The notes under the pieces: model-generated
Database searches by the model: none
Told to the model about the DNA's origin: nothing
Seen by the model: the letters and a program-made list of their open reading frames with translations, nothing else
Origin: Lentzea albida
GTDB lineage: Bacteria > Actinomycetota > Actinomycetes > Mycobacteriales > Pseudonocardiaceae
Reading direction: 5' to 3'
Length of the DNA: 64,000 bases
NCBI RefSeq assembly: GCF_900111005.1
Contig: NZ_FOFV01000011.1
Coordinates: 62,001-126,000 of the forward strand
Shown: positions 34,760-43,186 of the stretch, piece by piece
How the letters are laid out: each line of letters opens with the position of its first letter
Position numbering within the stretch: the stretch's first letter is position 1
Translations under genes and position numbers: made by a program

Positions 34760-35797
34760 TCACGCCTGCAGGACGACCTTCAGGGCACCGGTGTCACCCG
34801 CGTTCTCGAAGACGTCGTACGCCTCGGCCATCTCACCGAGCGCGAACCGGTGCGTGATGAACCGCTCGCCGTCGATCCGCCCCGCCTCCACCATCTTCAG
34901 CAACGTCGGCGTGGACACCGTGTCGACGAGCCCGGTGGTGATGGTGACGTTGCGGATCCACAGGTTCTCCAGGTGCAGCGTCGCCGGCCTGCCGTGGACG
35001 CCGACGTTCGCCACGTGCCCGCCGGGCCGCACCAGCTTCGCGCACAGCTCGAACGTGTCCGGCACACCCACGGCCTCGATCGCCACGTCCGCGCCGAGCC
35101 CGCCCGTCAGCTCGCCGACGACCCGCTCGGCCTCTTCCGCCGTGGCGGCGGTGACGTCGGCGCCGAACTGCTTGGCCGCCTCGAGCCGTGACGCCGCGAG
35201 GTCCACGGCCACCACGTGGCCCGGGCTGTAGAGCTGGGCGGTCTGGATCGCCGCCAGCCCGATCGGACCGGCTCCGACGACCACGACCGTGTCCGCGGGC
35301 TTCACGGTCCCGTTGAGCACGCCCACCTCGTAGGCGGTGGGCAGGATGTCCGCGAGCACCACCGCCGCGGTGTCGGAGACGTCCGGGGGCAGCAGGTGCG
35401 TCGACGTGTCGGCGAACGGCACGCGCACGTACTCGGCCTGCACCCCGTCGACGGTGTGGCCGAGGATCCAGCCACCGCCGCCGAGGCATTGCCCGTAGCT
35501 GCCGGTCCGGCAGTAGGAGCACCGCCCACAGGTGGTGATGCACGAGATGAGCACCCGGTCACCGGGCTTGAGCCCGGTGACCGACGAGCCGACCTCCTCG
35601 ACCACGCCGACGGCCTCGTGGCCGAGGACCCGGCCGGGCTCTACCTCGGGCACGTCCCCCTTGAGGATGTGCAGGTCGGTGCCGCAGATCGTGACCGCGG
35701 TGACCCGCACGACCGCGTCCGCCGGGTCCTCGATCACGGGCTTCGGGACGTCCTTCCACTCGCGTGTGCCAGGACCGCCGTAGACCAGCGCCTTCAT
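34760..35797 (-). CDS. zinc-dependent alcohol dehydrogenase family protein
   Basis: A 345-residue medium-chain dehydrogenase. The catalytic zinc ligands are C38 in ICGTDLH, the following GHE in VLGHEAVGVVEEVG, and the structural-zinc cysteines CGRCSYCRTGSYGQC. The Rossmann motif is VVVVGAGPIGLAA, and QFGADVTAA suits an NAD(H) enzyme. Relatives oxidise or reduce short alcohols or sorbitol-like polyols. AGGAGG is six bases before the ATG. It faces OTC/carbamate kinase across two tandem DevR-like boxes, so it may balance NADH when respiration is limited. Confidence 0.9.
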   Translation of the reverse strand: MKALVYGGPGTREWKDVPKPVIEDPADAVVRVTAVTICGTDLHILKGDVPEVEPGRVLGHEAVGVVEEVGSSVTGLKPGDRVLISCITTCGRCSYCRTGSYGQCLGGGGWILGHTVDGVQAEYVRVPFADTSTHLLPPDVSDTAAVVLADILPTAYEVGVLNGTVKPADTVVVVGAGPIGLAAIQTAQLYSPGHVVAVDLAASRLEAAKQFGADVTAATAEEAERVVGELTGGLGADVAIEAVGVPDTFELCAKLVRPGGHVANVGVHGRPATLHLENLWIRNVTITTGLVDTVSTPTLLKMVEAGRIDGERFITHRFALGEMAEAYDVFENAGDTGALKVVLQA

Positions 35798-35857
35798 CGC
35801 TTCCTCCTCGCGAGTCGCTTGCCCGTCCAGCCTTCTCGCGGGCACGGCGGGAGCGCA

Positions 35858-35895
35858 GGGACCGGGGTCCCGCACGGGAGGGGACCAAGTGCCCG
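35858..35895. promoter_or_regulatory. two tandem DevR-box-like motifs
   Basis: GGGACCGGGGTCCC (35858-35871) and GGGACCAAGTGCCC (35882-35895), each 10 of 14 core positions, with centres 24 bases apart. They lie 61 and 85 bases from the ADH start, on its promoter side. Tandem boxes about two helical turns apart are typical of strong DosR promoters in mycobacteria. Confidence 0.6.
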
Positions 35896-36227
35896 GCGGC
35901 GAGGTGCCCTGGGCAGGTGGGGCCACCTGTGCCGGGAGCGCAGGCTGACAGCCGGAGGGTCCACGGCGGAGTGAGGAGCAACTCGTGACCACTGAGGTCT
36001 CGAATCCGTGTTCCGCGACGCGTTCCAGACCGGGCGGCGGTGAGCCCGCGCCGTCCAGGTCCGGTCTCCCCACCGCGATCGCGCTCGTGGTCGGTTTACG
36101 CGCGACGCCTTCGGCGAGTTCGCCGGTTTCCTCGACGCCCGGTGTGCCCGGCAACGAACGCGGCCGCGGTGGAGCCCGGTGCACGACCTGCCCCGTCCAG
36201 CGCGACGGCATCGGAAAGGACGACGCG
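35896..36227. other. long leader upstream of OTC, in-frame extension possible
   Basis: Between the DevR-like boxes and the OTC start are 332 bases with no recognised gene. A GTG at 35985, preceded by AGGAG, opens a frame that runs in phase into OTC and would add 81 low-complexity residues. OTC family alignment does not support this extension, so I treat the region as a leader or remnant. Confidence 0.45.
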
Positions 36228-37220
36228 ATGCGACACCCCGGCACCCTGCTCAAGGAGCTGGACCTCACCAAGGACCGGTTCCTCGACCTCGTCTCGCAGG
36301 CCCGCGGCCTGAAGCGGGCGAAGGCCTCCGGGACCGAGCACCCGTTGCTGATCGGCAAGAACATCGCCCTGGTCTTCGAGAAGAGCTCCACCCGCACCCG
36401 CTGCGCCTTCGAGGTGGCGGCCCACGACCAGGGCGCCCACGTCACCTACCTCGACCCCACCGGCACGCACACGGGACACGACGAGTCCGTTGTGGACACC
36501 GCGAAGGTCCTCGGCCGCATGTTCGACGGCATCGAGTTCCGCGGCTTCGCCCAGGACACCGTCGAGGAACTCGCCGACCACGCGGGCGTCCCGGTCTGGA
36601 ACGGCCTCACCGACTCCTGGCACCCGACCCAGGTGCTCGCCGACGTGCTCACCATGATCGAGAACCACCCCGGGCCGGTGGAGGAGATCGCCTTCGCGTT
36701 CGTGGGCGACGGTCACAACAACGTCGCCCGCTCGCTGCTCATCACCGGCGCGTTGCTCGGCATGGACGTCCGGATCGCCGCACCCGCCTCGCTGCGGCCG
36801 CCGGCCGACGTCGTCGCCAAGGCCCACGAGCTCGCCATCGGGACCGGTGCCCGCGTCCTCGTCACCGACGAACCGGAGAAGGCCGTCCGCGGCGCCGACT
36901 TCCTCTACACCGACGTGTGGGTCAGCATGGGCGACTCCCCGGAGGACTGGGACACCCGCGTCCCGCTCCTGATTCCGTACCGCGTCACCGCCGAGCTGAT
37001 GAAGGCCACCGGCAACCCGAACACCAGGTTCCTGCACTGCCTGCCGTCCGTCCACGACCGCACCACCCAGGTCGGCCGCCGCGTGTACGAGCAGTACGGC
37101 CTAGACGGCGCCGAGGTCACCGACGAGGTCTTCACGTCACCGAACTCGGTCGTCTTCGACCAGGCCGAGAACCGCCTCCACACGATCAAGGCGGTCCTGA
37201 TCGCCGGACTGGCCTCCTGA
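36228..37220 (+). CDS. arcB: ornithine carbamoyltransferase, probably catabolic
   Basis: A 330-residue OTC: carbamoyl-phosphate loop SSTRTR at 53-58, ornithine-binding DSWHPTQVLAD, SMGDSPEDW and FLHCLPSVHD. Enzymes of this length and with FEKSSTRTRCAFEVAAHDQGA-like sequence are the ArcB type that runs from citrulline to ornithine and carbamoyl phosphate. The start at ATG 36228 is the family start, with GGAAAGGACGACGCG upstream. Carbamate kinase follows directly with a TGATG overlap, so this pair can make ATP from citrulline. Confidence 0.9.
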   Translation: MRHPGTLLKELDLTKDRFLDLVSQARGLKRAKASGTEHPLLIGKNIALVFEKSSTRTRCAFEVAAHDQGAHVTYLDPTGTHTGHDESVVDTAKVLGRMFDGIEFRGFAQDTVEELADHAGVPVWNGLTDSWHPTQVLADVLTMIENHPGPVEEIAFAFVGDGHNNVARSLLITGALLGMDVRIAAPASLRPPADVVAKAHELAIGTGARVLVTDEPEKAVRGADFLYTDVWVSMGDSPEDWDTRVPLLIPYRVTAELMKATGNPNTRFLHCLPSVHDRTTQVGRRVYEQYGLDGAEVTDEVFTSPNSVVFDQAENRLHTIKAVLIAGLAS

Positions 37221-38116
37221 TGCGCGTCGTCGTCGCTCTCGGAGGCAACGCCCTGCTGCGGCGCGGCGAACGCGCCGACGCCTCGGTCCAGCTGCACCAC
37301 GTCGAAGCGGCGGCACGAGCACTCGCGCCCCTGGCCGCCGACCACGAGCTCGTCGTCTGCCACGGCAACGGACCGCAGATCGGCCTGCTGGCCCTCGAGA
37401 GCTCGGCCGATCCCGCGCTGACGCGTCCGTACCCGCTCGACACGCTCGGCGCCGAGACCCAGGGCATGATCGGCTACTGGCTGGCCCGGTCCCTGCGCAA
37501 CGCGGGTGTGCGCAAGCCGGTCCTCGCGGTGCTGACCCAGACCGTCGTCGACGCGGCGGACCCCGCGTTCGCGTCGCCGACGAAGTTCATCGGCCCGGTC
37601 TACGAACGCGAGCACGCCGAACGCCTGGCCGAGCGGAACGGCTGGACCATGGCCGCCGACGGGCCGCACTGGCGCCGGGTCGTGCCGTCACCGGAACCGG
37701 TCCGCCTGGTCGAGCAGGAGTCGATCGAGCACCTGGTCGGGTCGGGAACGGTCGTCGTCTGCGCCGGCGGGGGAGGCGCACCGGTCGTCGACGACGGGAA
37801 GCTGGAGGGTGTGGAAGCTGTGGTGGACAAGGATCTCACGGCCGCCGAACTCGCGATCGCGCTCAAGGCCGACCGACTGCTCCTGCTGACCGACGTGTCC
37901 GCGGTCATGTCCGACTTCGGGCTGCCGAGTGCCGAGCCGCTGGACCACCTCGACGTCGGCGAGATCGACCAGCTGGAGTTCCCCGCGGGTTCCATGGGAC
38001 CGAAGGTCGAAGCGTGCCGCCGGTTCGTCCTGGCGACCGGCTCCGAGGCGGCCATCGGCGCCCTCCCCGACGCCGCACGCGTCCTGGAGGGTTCGGCGGG
38101 CACCGCTGTGCGGTGA
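37220..38116 (+). CDS. arcC: carbamate kinase
   Basis: A 298-residue carbamate kinase: VVVALGGNALLRRGE at the start, HGNGPQIGLLALE, VVCAGGGGAPV and DKDLTAAELA. It transfers phosphate from carbamoyl phosphate to ADP, yielding ATP, CO2 and NH3. Its ATG overlaps the OTC stop. No arginine deiminase (arcA) or arginine/ornithine antiporter (arcD) is seen in the window, so citrulline or carbamoyl phosphate must come from elsewhere. Confidence 0.93.
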   Translation: MRVVVALGGNALLRRGERADASVQLHHVEAAARALAPLAADHELVVCHGNGPQIGLLALESSADPALTRPYPLDTLGAETQGMIGYWLARSLRNAGVRKPVLAVLTQTVVDAADPAFASPTKFIGPVYEREHAERLAERNGWTMAADGPHWRRVVPSPEPVRLVEQESIEHLVGSGTVVVCAGGGGAPVVDDGKLEGVEAVVDKDLTAAELAIALKADRLLLLTDVSAVMSDFGLPSAEPLDHLDVGEIDQLEFPAGSMGPKVEACRRFVLATGSEAAIGALPDAARVLEGSAGTAVR

Positions 38117-38131
38117 TACCCCCAGAGGGCT

Positions 38132-38437
38132 TCAGGCCGCCACCGGGGCAGAGCACCTCGTGCGCACCTCGTGGAGGATCCACGTGACCGCCTCCGCCGA
38201 GCTCAGCGGCCGGGACGACCGGTGCAGCAGCGCTGGCGCGTTGCGCCAGATGTGCGTCCACGCGTCGAGGGCGGCGTCTTCGGCCGCGGCGGGATCGGCG
38301 TGACCGGTCTCCGCCCTCAAAGCGTCCGTGACGAGACCGAAGACCGAGCCCGCGAGGAGGTCGTACAGCCGGCCGAACGCGTCCTGGTCACCCCGTGCGA
38401 CGGCGGTCATGAGCTCGCCGGCGCAGGCCGTCCTCAT
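38132..38437 (-). CDS. truncated ECF sigma factor-like protein (region 2 only)
   Basis: A 101-residue protein whose centre, RGDQDAFGRLYDLLAGSVFGLV, followed by AAEDAALDAWTHIWRNA, matches sigma-70 region 2 of ECF factors. Region 4, needed for -35 recognition, is absent: the protein ends soon after with VRTRCSAPVAA. It overlaps the end of the lipocalin gene by four bases (ATGA). It may be an independent sigma-2 domain, an anti-sigma-like decoy, or a broken gene. No frameshifted region 4 is seen downstream. Confidence 0.7.
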   Translation of the reverse strand: MRTACAGELMTAVARGDQDAFGRLYDLLAGSVFGLVTDALRAETGHADPAAAEDAALDAWTHIWRNAPALLHRSSRPLSSAEAVTWILHEVRTRCSAPVAA

Positions 38438-39030
38438 CGCTGCCCGGGGCACACGGGAGCGGGCTCGGGAGCGCCGCCGTCCTGTGCGGTGATCCTGAAT
38501 GCGCAGAGGTCGTACCCGTTGCGGAGCAGTGCCCTGGTCATGCCGAGCACGTCCTGGCGGGACGGAGTGGGCGTGCGCGCCAGCACGAAGCCGGTCCGGC
38601 GGTCCGGCGCGCCGACCACCGCCCAGCGGTAGTCGCGGTCGAGCCCGATCACCCAGTAGGTGCCCGGCCTGTCGAAGCTCCAGCCGTCGGCCGTCCGGAC
38701 GAACGACACCTGCAGCTTCGAGGTGGAGGCGGGGTCGGTCAGGCGGGCCCTGCCCTCCAACGACGTCGTCACGCCACCCTCGCGCGTGCACGAGTTCACG
38801 ACCTTGACCTGGCCTTCCGGCAACAGGGTGTACACCGCGCCGTCGTTGCGGACGCACTGCGCCTGGAACGGCTGGGGGATCGCCGCCACCTGCACCCAGC
38901 GACCCTGGTAGCGCTCGAGGTCGAGCGAGCGGACCGGCCGCACCTCGGCGTCGGGCGTGCCGGCGGTCGCCGGGACGGGGACCAGACACAGACCGAGTGC
39001 GAGGGCCGCCGCCACCGCCGTGAAACGCAT
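38434..39030 (-). CDS. secreted lipocalin (Blc-like)
   Basis: A 198-residue protein with a signal peptide (MRFTAVAAALALGLCLVP, cleavage near ATAG) and a lipocalin fold: the GxW motif YQGRWVQVAAIPQPFQ, central NSCTREGGV, TYWVIGLDRDYRWAVVGAP and terminal PTPSRQDVL. Bacterial lipocalins bind lipids, often at the cell envelope under stress. There is no lipobox Cys at the cleavage site, so it is secreted rather than lipid-anchored. It is co-transcribed with the sigma-2-like gene. Confidence 0.88.
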   Translation of the reverse strand: MRFTAVAAALALGLCLVPVPATAGTPDAEVRPVRSLDLERYQGRWVQVAAIPQPFQAQCVRNDGAVYTLLPEGQVKVVNSCTREGGVTTSLEGRARLTDPASTSKLQVSFVRTADGWSFDRPGTYWVIGLDRDYRWAVVGAPDRRTGFVLARTPTPSRQDVLGMTRALLRNGYDLCAFRITAQDGGAPEPAPVCPGQR

Positions 39031-39337
39031 GAGATCACCTTTCGACACCCAACGAGCCCTGCGCACAGAACGCTAGGGCCGGGGACGACGGCCTGCATGA
39101 TGGCGGGACGGCCGGGTCGGCGTGGGTGGTTCGCCTTGGGCGGACCGCGGCGCACCGCGGGCTTGCCGGGTGGCTCGGGCCGGTCAGGGCGGTCGACCTC
39201 GGACCGGGCAGGGCGGTCCGTTCGGGTCGGCGTGGGCGTGGCCAACCGCGGTCCGGGCAGGGCGAGCAAGAGCTTCACGGACCAGGGGCGTCGGGGGAGA
39301 GCCGGGCCTCACGGGCCAGGTCGCCGGGCAGCACCGG
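39031..39337. other. 307-base intergenic region
   Basis: Upstream region of the lipocalin operon and downstream end of the small hypothetical gene. GGGTCGGCGTGGG occurs twice (about 39114 and 39224) and GGGCAGGGCGG-like phrases recur. Open frames across it have low-complexity Arg/Gly products and I do not support them. Confidence 0.5.
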
Positions 39338-39601
39338 TCACATCCGGTCGAGCAGCCCCGCGACGTCATCGGGCTGCGCACCGGGGCTGGTCGTCCTGAT
39401 CCCGTTGCTCCAGCCGAGGTCCTCGCGCCAGCGCAGCACCGGCCCGCGCCCGGTCACCACCTGGCCGCGCATCGGACGCGCCGGTTCGAGGTCCAGGACC
39501 ACCTGGGTCACGTCGATGCCCTCGCGGGCGAGGTAGTCGACGACGTTGTCGAAGTACTGGGCGATCGCGATGGGCGTGCGTCTCTCGCGGGTGTGGTGCA
39601 C
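39338..39601 (-). CDS. small hypothetical protein
   Basis: An 87-residue soluble protein that I do not recognise. It reads as a compact alpha/beta domain: PIAIAQYFDNVVDYLAREGI (helix) followed by VTQVVLDLEPARP (strand) and a basic WREDLGWSNGIR. The GTG start at 39601 is chosen because AAAGGAGG lies six bases upstream. It is divergent from the cytochrome oxidase region. Confidence 0.55.
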   Translation of the reverse strand: MHHTRERRTPIAIAQYFDNVVDYLAREGIDVTQVVLDLEPARPMRGQVVTGRGPVLRWREDLGWSNGIRTTSPGAQPDDVAGLLDRM

Positions 39602-39664
39602 CGCGAACCTCCTTTGGGGCCGTGTGAACTCACACACCTTGCTGCCGTCGGAGCAGCGAAGTCA

Positions 39665-39678
39665 GAGCACAAGGTCCC
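39665..39678. promoter_or_regulatory. weak DevR-box-like half-site
   Basis: GAGCACAAGGTCCC, 9 of 14 core positions with one good half (GGTCCC). It lies 64 bases upstream of the small minus-strand gene. The same AAGGTCCCGATCTG phrase is found upstream of devS. Confidence 0.25.
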
Positions 39679-39706
39679 GATCTGCCAGGGCCGGTAGGAG
39701 GAGTCC

Positions 39707-39958
39707 GTGCACCCGTTCCCGCACGGGCCCGGCTGCTGGACGCTGGACCAGGCCACCGGGATCGCCTGGAAGAGGGCCGGACCCGTCCGAGGCCGGACGT
39801 CGGCGAGCGAGCCGCCGGAGGGGCGTCCACGCGCACGCAGGGCCGGACCGGCCGGCCGCTGGTCGAGCACCGTTGCTCCTGGAGGACGTCGTGCCGCCGG
39901 GCGACCAGGGCTGCGCCGCGGCCGGTGCGGCAGCGGCGAAGGTCCCCGCGCGGGATGA
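39707..39958 (+). CDS. possible small protein, doubtful
   Basis: An 83-codon frame starting GTG at 39707 with AGGAGG four to five bases upstream. The first ~25 residues (GCWTLDQATGIAWKR) look protein-like, but the rest is Arg/Gly/Pro-rich low complexity. It overlaps the DevR-like boxes before ctaD. Its support is only the ribosome-binding site. Confidence 0.25.
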   Translation: MHPFPHGPGCWTLDQATGIAWKRAGPVRGRTSASEPPEGRPRARRAGPAGRWSSTVAPGGRRAAGRPGLRRGRCGSGEGPRAG

Positions 39959-39968
39959 CTTCGGGCCC
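39933..39968 (+). promoter_or_regulatory. two DevR-box-like motifs upstream of ctaD
   Basis: GCGGCGAAGGTCCC (39933-39946, 10 of 14) and ATGACTTCGGGCCC (39955-39968, 9 of 14), centres 22 bases apart, the second ending 65 bases before the ctaD start. The arrangement resembles the tandem pair at 35858-35895, but both are individually weaker. Confidence 0.4.
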
Positions 39969-40033
39969 TCCAGGCCCGCCGCCACGCGGACGAGCCTGGA
40001 GGGGCGCGTCCGCGAACGACACTGGAGAGATCT

Positions 40034-41767
40034 GTGACGGCACTGGTCCCGGCCCCGATCGAGATCCACCCCGGATCCGCCCACCGCAAGGGCAAGGGGG
40101 CGACACTGCTCGGCCTGCTCCGCACCACCGACCACAAGCAGATCGGCGTCATGTACCTCGTCACCACCTTCGCCTTCTTCATGGTGGGCGGGGCCATGGC
40201 GATGCTCATTCGCGGCGAGCTGGCCCGGCCGGGACTGCAGTTCCTCTCCGCGGAGCAGTACAACCAGCTGTTCACCATGCACGGCACGGTGATGCTGCTG
40301 CTCTACGCGACGCCGAGCGTCTTCGGCTTCGCCAACTTCGTGCTGCCGCTCCAGATCGGCTCGCCGGACGTCGCGTTCCCGCGGTTGAACGCGTTGTCGT
40401 TCTGGCTCTTCCTGTTCGGCGGCCTGATCATGCTGGGCGGCTTCGTGACGCCGGGCGGCGCCGCCGACTTCGGCTGGTTCGCCTACGTCCCGCTGTCCGG
40501 CGCGGCCCACTCGCCGGGGGTCGGCGCCAACCTCTGGATCGTCGGGGTCGCGGTGGGCGGGCTCGGCACCATCCTCGGCGCGGTCAACATGGTGACGACG
40601 GTGGTGTGCCTGCGCGGCCCCGGGATGACGATGTGGCGGATGCCGATCTTCACCTGGAACGTCCTGGTCACCAGCATTCTGGTGCTGATCGTGTTCCCGA
40701 TCCTCACCGCGGCGGGGTTCGGCCTGCTCGCCGACCGGCTGCTCGGGGCGCACGTCTTCGACCCGGCCAACGGCGGAGTCGTGTTGTGGCAGCACATGTT
40801 CTGGTTCTTCGGCCATCCCGAGGTGTACATCCTGGCGCTGCCGTTCTTCGGGGTGATCTCGGAGATCGTCCCGGTGTTCTCGCGCAAGCCGATCTTCGGC
40901 TACAAGGGCCTGGTGTGGGCGACGCTGTCGATCGCCGCGCTGTCCCTCGCGGTGTGGGCGCACCACATGTACGCCACGGGCGCGGTGCTGCTGCCGTTCT
41001 TCGCGCTGCTGACGTTCCTGGTGGCCATTCCGACGGGCATCAAGTTCTTCAACTGGATCGGCACGATGTGGAAGGGCCGGCTGACCTTCGAGTCGCCGAT
41101 GCTGTTCTCGATCGGCTTCCTGGTGACGTTCCTCTTCGGCGGGCTGAGCGGTGTCCTGCTCGCCGCACCGCCACTGGACTTCCACGTGTCCGACACCTAC
41201 TTCGTGGTGGCCCACTTCCACTACGTCCTCTACGGCACGATCGTGTTCGCCACGTTCGCCGGGATCTACTTCTGGTTCCCGAAGATCACCGGCAGGATGC
41301 TGGACGAACGCCTGGCGGCGGTGCACTTCTGGACGACGTTCGTCGGCTTCCACCTCACCTTCCTGGTGCAGCACTGGCTCGGGAACCAGGGCATGCCCCG
41401 CCGTTACGCCGACTACCTCGCCACGGACGGCTTCACCGGCCTGAACACCCTGTCCACGGTCGGCGCGTACGTGCTGGGCGCCTCGACGTTGCCGTTCATC
41501 TGGAACGTGGTCAGGAGCTATCGGTTCGGCGAGGTCGTGACCGTCGACGACCCGTGGGGGTTCGGCGGCTCGCTCGAGTGGGCCACGTCGTGTCCGCCGC
41601 CGCGGCACAACTTCACGGAGCTGCCCCGGATCCGGTCGCACCGGCCGGCGTTCGACCTGCACTACCCGCACATGATCGAACGCAGCCACCGCGAAGCCCG
41701 CGTCGGGTTCACCGGGCGGGCGCTGGACGGAGCCGGTGACCCCGAGCGGACCGGGGAGACGCGGTGA
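40034..41767 (+). CDS. ctaD: cytochrome c oxidase subunit I
   Basis: A 577-residue heme-copper oxidase subunit I with 12 TM helices. Heme a and CuB ligands are in TMHGTVM, FGHPEVYILALP, WAHHMY and VAHFHYVLYGT, and the proton-channel glutamate sits in GHPEVY, as in A-type aa3 oxidases. The GTG start at 40034 has GGAGAG upstream. No subunit II, III or assembly gene is next to it, so it must use partners encoded elsewhere. DevR-like boxes in front suggest an alternative subunit for low oxygen; that is inference. Confidence 0.93.
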   Translation: MTALVPAPIEIHPGSAHRKGKGATLLGLLRTTDHKQIGVMYLVTTFAFFMVGGAMAMLIRGELARPGLQFLSAEQYNQLFTMHGTVMLLLYATPSVFGFANFVLPLQIGSPDVAFPRLNALSFWLFLFGGLIMLGGFVTPGGAADFGWFAYVPLSGAAHSPGVGANLWIVGVAVGGLGTILGAVNMVTTVVCLRGPGMTMWRMPIFTWNVLVTSILVLIVFPILTAAGFGLLADRLLGAHVFDPANGGVVLWQHMFWFFGHPEVYILALPFFGVISEIVPVFSRKPIFGYKGLVWATLSIAALSLAVWAHHMYATGAVLLPFFALLTFLVAIPTGIKFFNWIGTMWKGRLTFESPMLFSIGFLVTFLFGGLSGVLLAAPPLDFHVSDTYFVVAHFHYVLYGTIVFATFAGIYFWFPKITGRMLDERLAAVHFWTTFVGFHLTFLVQHWLGNQGMPRRYADYLATDGFTGLNTLSTVGAYVLGASTLPFIWNVVRSYRFGEVVTVDDPWGFGGSLEWATSCPPPRHNFTELPRIRSHRPAFDLHYPHMIERSHREARVGFTGRALDGAGDPERTGETR

Positions 41768-41840
41768 CAGCCGAGCGGTGACCGGGGGAATGCAGGGGTG
41801 TGCAGGTCGCCCTTTACCGGCCACGCGCGGACTTCCACGC

Positions 41841-43025
41841 TCACGGGGTCGTTTCCGAGCGCGGACGGACGGCGGGCCACAGGACGGCACGGCTGTGATC
41901 GGCCATCGCGGCCCAGCCCGTGATCGTGCCTCTGTTGTTGATCTGCGTGGCTGTGCTCGAGGTGGCTCCGGGCAGCGTGCCGAGGTCGGAAGCCCGGCCG
42001 GTGCGGCTCCACCGCACGGCGTGTGACTCGAAGCTCCGCGGACTCACGTCCGCCCGGCCGACCACCGTGCCTTCGTCGTTGATGTCGTTCGACATGCTCT
42101 GCCGGCCACCCAACGTGCCCAGGTCTCTCGCCCGTCCGTTCTCGTCCCACCTCACCGCGTGCGAGAAGCCCTCCGGACCGGAGACCACCGCGAAGCCGGC
42201 GATCTCGTCGTGCGGGTCGATCTCGACCGGTGTGGACCTGGTGCTGTCGCGTAGAGCACGCAGGACCGTGACCCTGCCCTCGGAATCCCAGCGCACGGTG
42301 TGCTGGCGGCCGTCCGCCGTGCCCGCGTACCCGAACGCCGTTCCCCGGTCGTTGATGCCTCGGGCGACGCTCCACGCCTCGTCCGGCAGCCTGTCCAAGG
42401 GCAGCCGGTTGCCGTGCCGGTCCCACTTCCTCGCGACGGCACCTTCGTTTCCCACGACCACGTCGAGGTTGTTGAGGCCGCTGAGCGTCGCGTGCGGCGA
42501 GATCTCAGTGATCGCACCGGTCGCGTCCCACAGCACCCCTGGGCCCGGCGACAGGCCGTTCCCGGCTTCTCCGATGACGGTCCCACGGTTGTTGATCACA
42601 CGCGCGGTGGAATCCACCTCGCCTGGAAGTGTGCCCAGATCCGTGACCGTCCCGTCCCGCGCCCAGCGGACGGCCCGCGTGTGCCCGTTCTCGCCGGCTG
42701 ACGTGCCCACGGCGGTTCCGGCGTCGTTCAGATCCACCGCCGCGCTGCTCGTCTCACCGGAAAGTCTGTCGAGCCTGGTGATCCTTCCCGTGCGGTCCCA
42801 CCGCACAGCGCGTGCCGAGCCGTCCCCGAGGTAGGCGATGCCGGCGACGAGATCGTGCTCGTTGAGCGCGTTCGGATATGTGGAACCTCCGAGGGATTCG
42901 AGCACGACCACGGGCGTGGACGTCGTCGTGACCGCGCCGGCGGGAGTGGGGAGAACCCCGCCGCTCGATCCGAAGGCCAGGACGGCCGCGGCGCTGCCGC
43001 GGAGAATGGTTCGAACGGTGTTCAC
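41841..43025 (-). CDS. secreted HAF-repeat protein
   Basis: A 394-residue protein with a signal peptide (RTILRGSAAAVLAFGSS, cleavage near AGA) and about seven copies of a 45-48-residue repeat with the pattern HAVRWDxxGRxxDLGTLxG then xDINDxGTVVGxA. This is the HAF extracellular repeat family, probably a beta-propeller-like fold of unknown binding partner. The GTG at 43025 follows GAGGTG. It appears to be a single-gene unit unrelated to its neighbours. Confidence 0.85.
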   Translation of the reverse strand: MNTVRTILRGSAAAVLAFGSSGGVLPTPAGAVTTTSTPVVVLESLGGSTYPNALNEHDLVAGIAYLGDGSARAVRWDRTGRITRLDRLSGETSSAAVDLNDAGTAVGTSAGENGHTRAVRWARDGTVTDLGTLPGEVDSTARVINNRGTVIGEAGNGLSPGPGVLWDATGAITEISPHATLSGLNNLDVVVGNEGAVARKWDRHGNRLPLDRLPDEAWSVARGINDRGTAFGYAGTADGRQHTVRWDSEGRVTVLRALRDSTRSTPVEIDPHDEIAGFAVVSGPEGFSHAVRWDENGRARDLGTLGGRQSMSNDINDEGTVVGRADVSPRSFESHAVRWSRTGRASDLGTLPGATSSTATQINNRGTITGWAAMADHSRAVLWPAVRPRSETTP

Positions 43026-43186
43026 AACGCACCTCTTCCGTGAGCCGAGGGCTGCAACCGTGCCGGAGGCCGGTCGTGCAAGTCCCCGGTGGGGGCGTAT
43101 CAGCGGACCCGCTGTTCGGGATGTGCTTTTCCTGCAACGGTTCCCTTCAGCCGCTCGGCATCCCGCCGAGCTGGGGAACGACCTTG

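Noticed and set aside
35985..36227. 81-residue N-terminal extension of OTC from a GTG with AGGAG
   Set aside because: The added residues are low complexity and absent from known OTCs; the family start at 36228 fits better.
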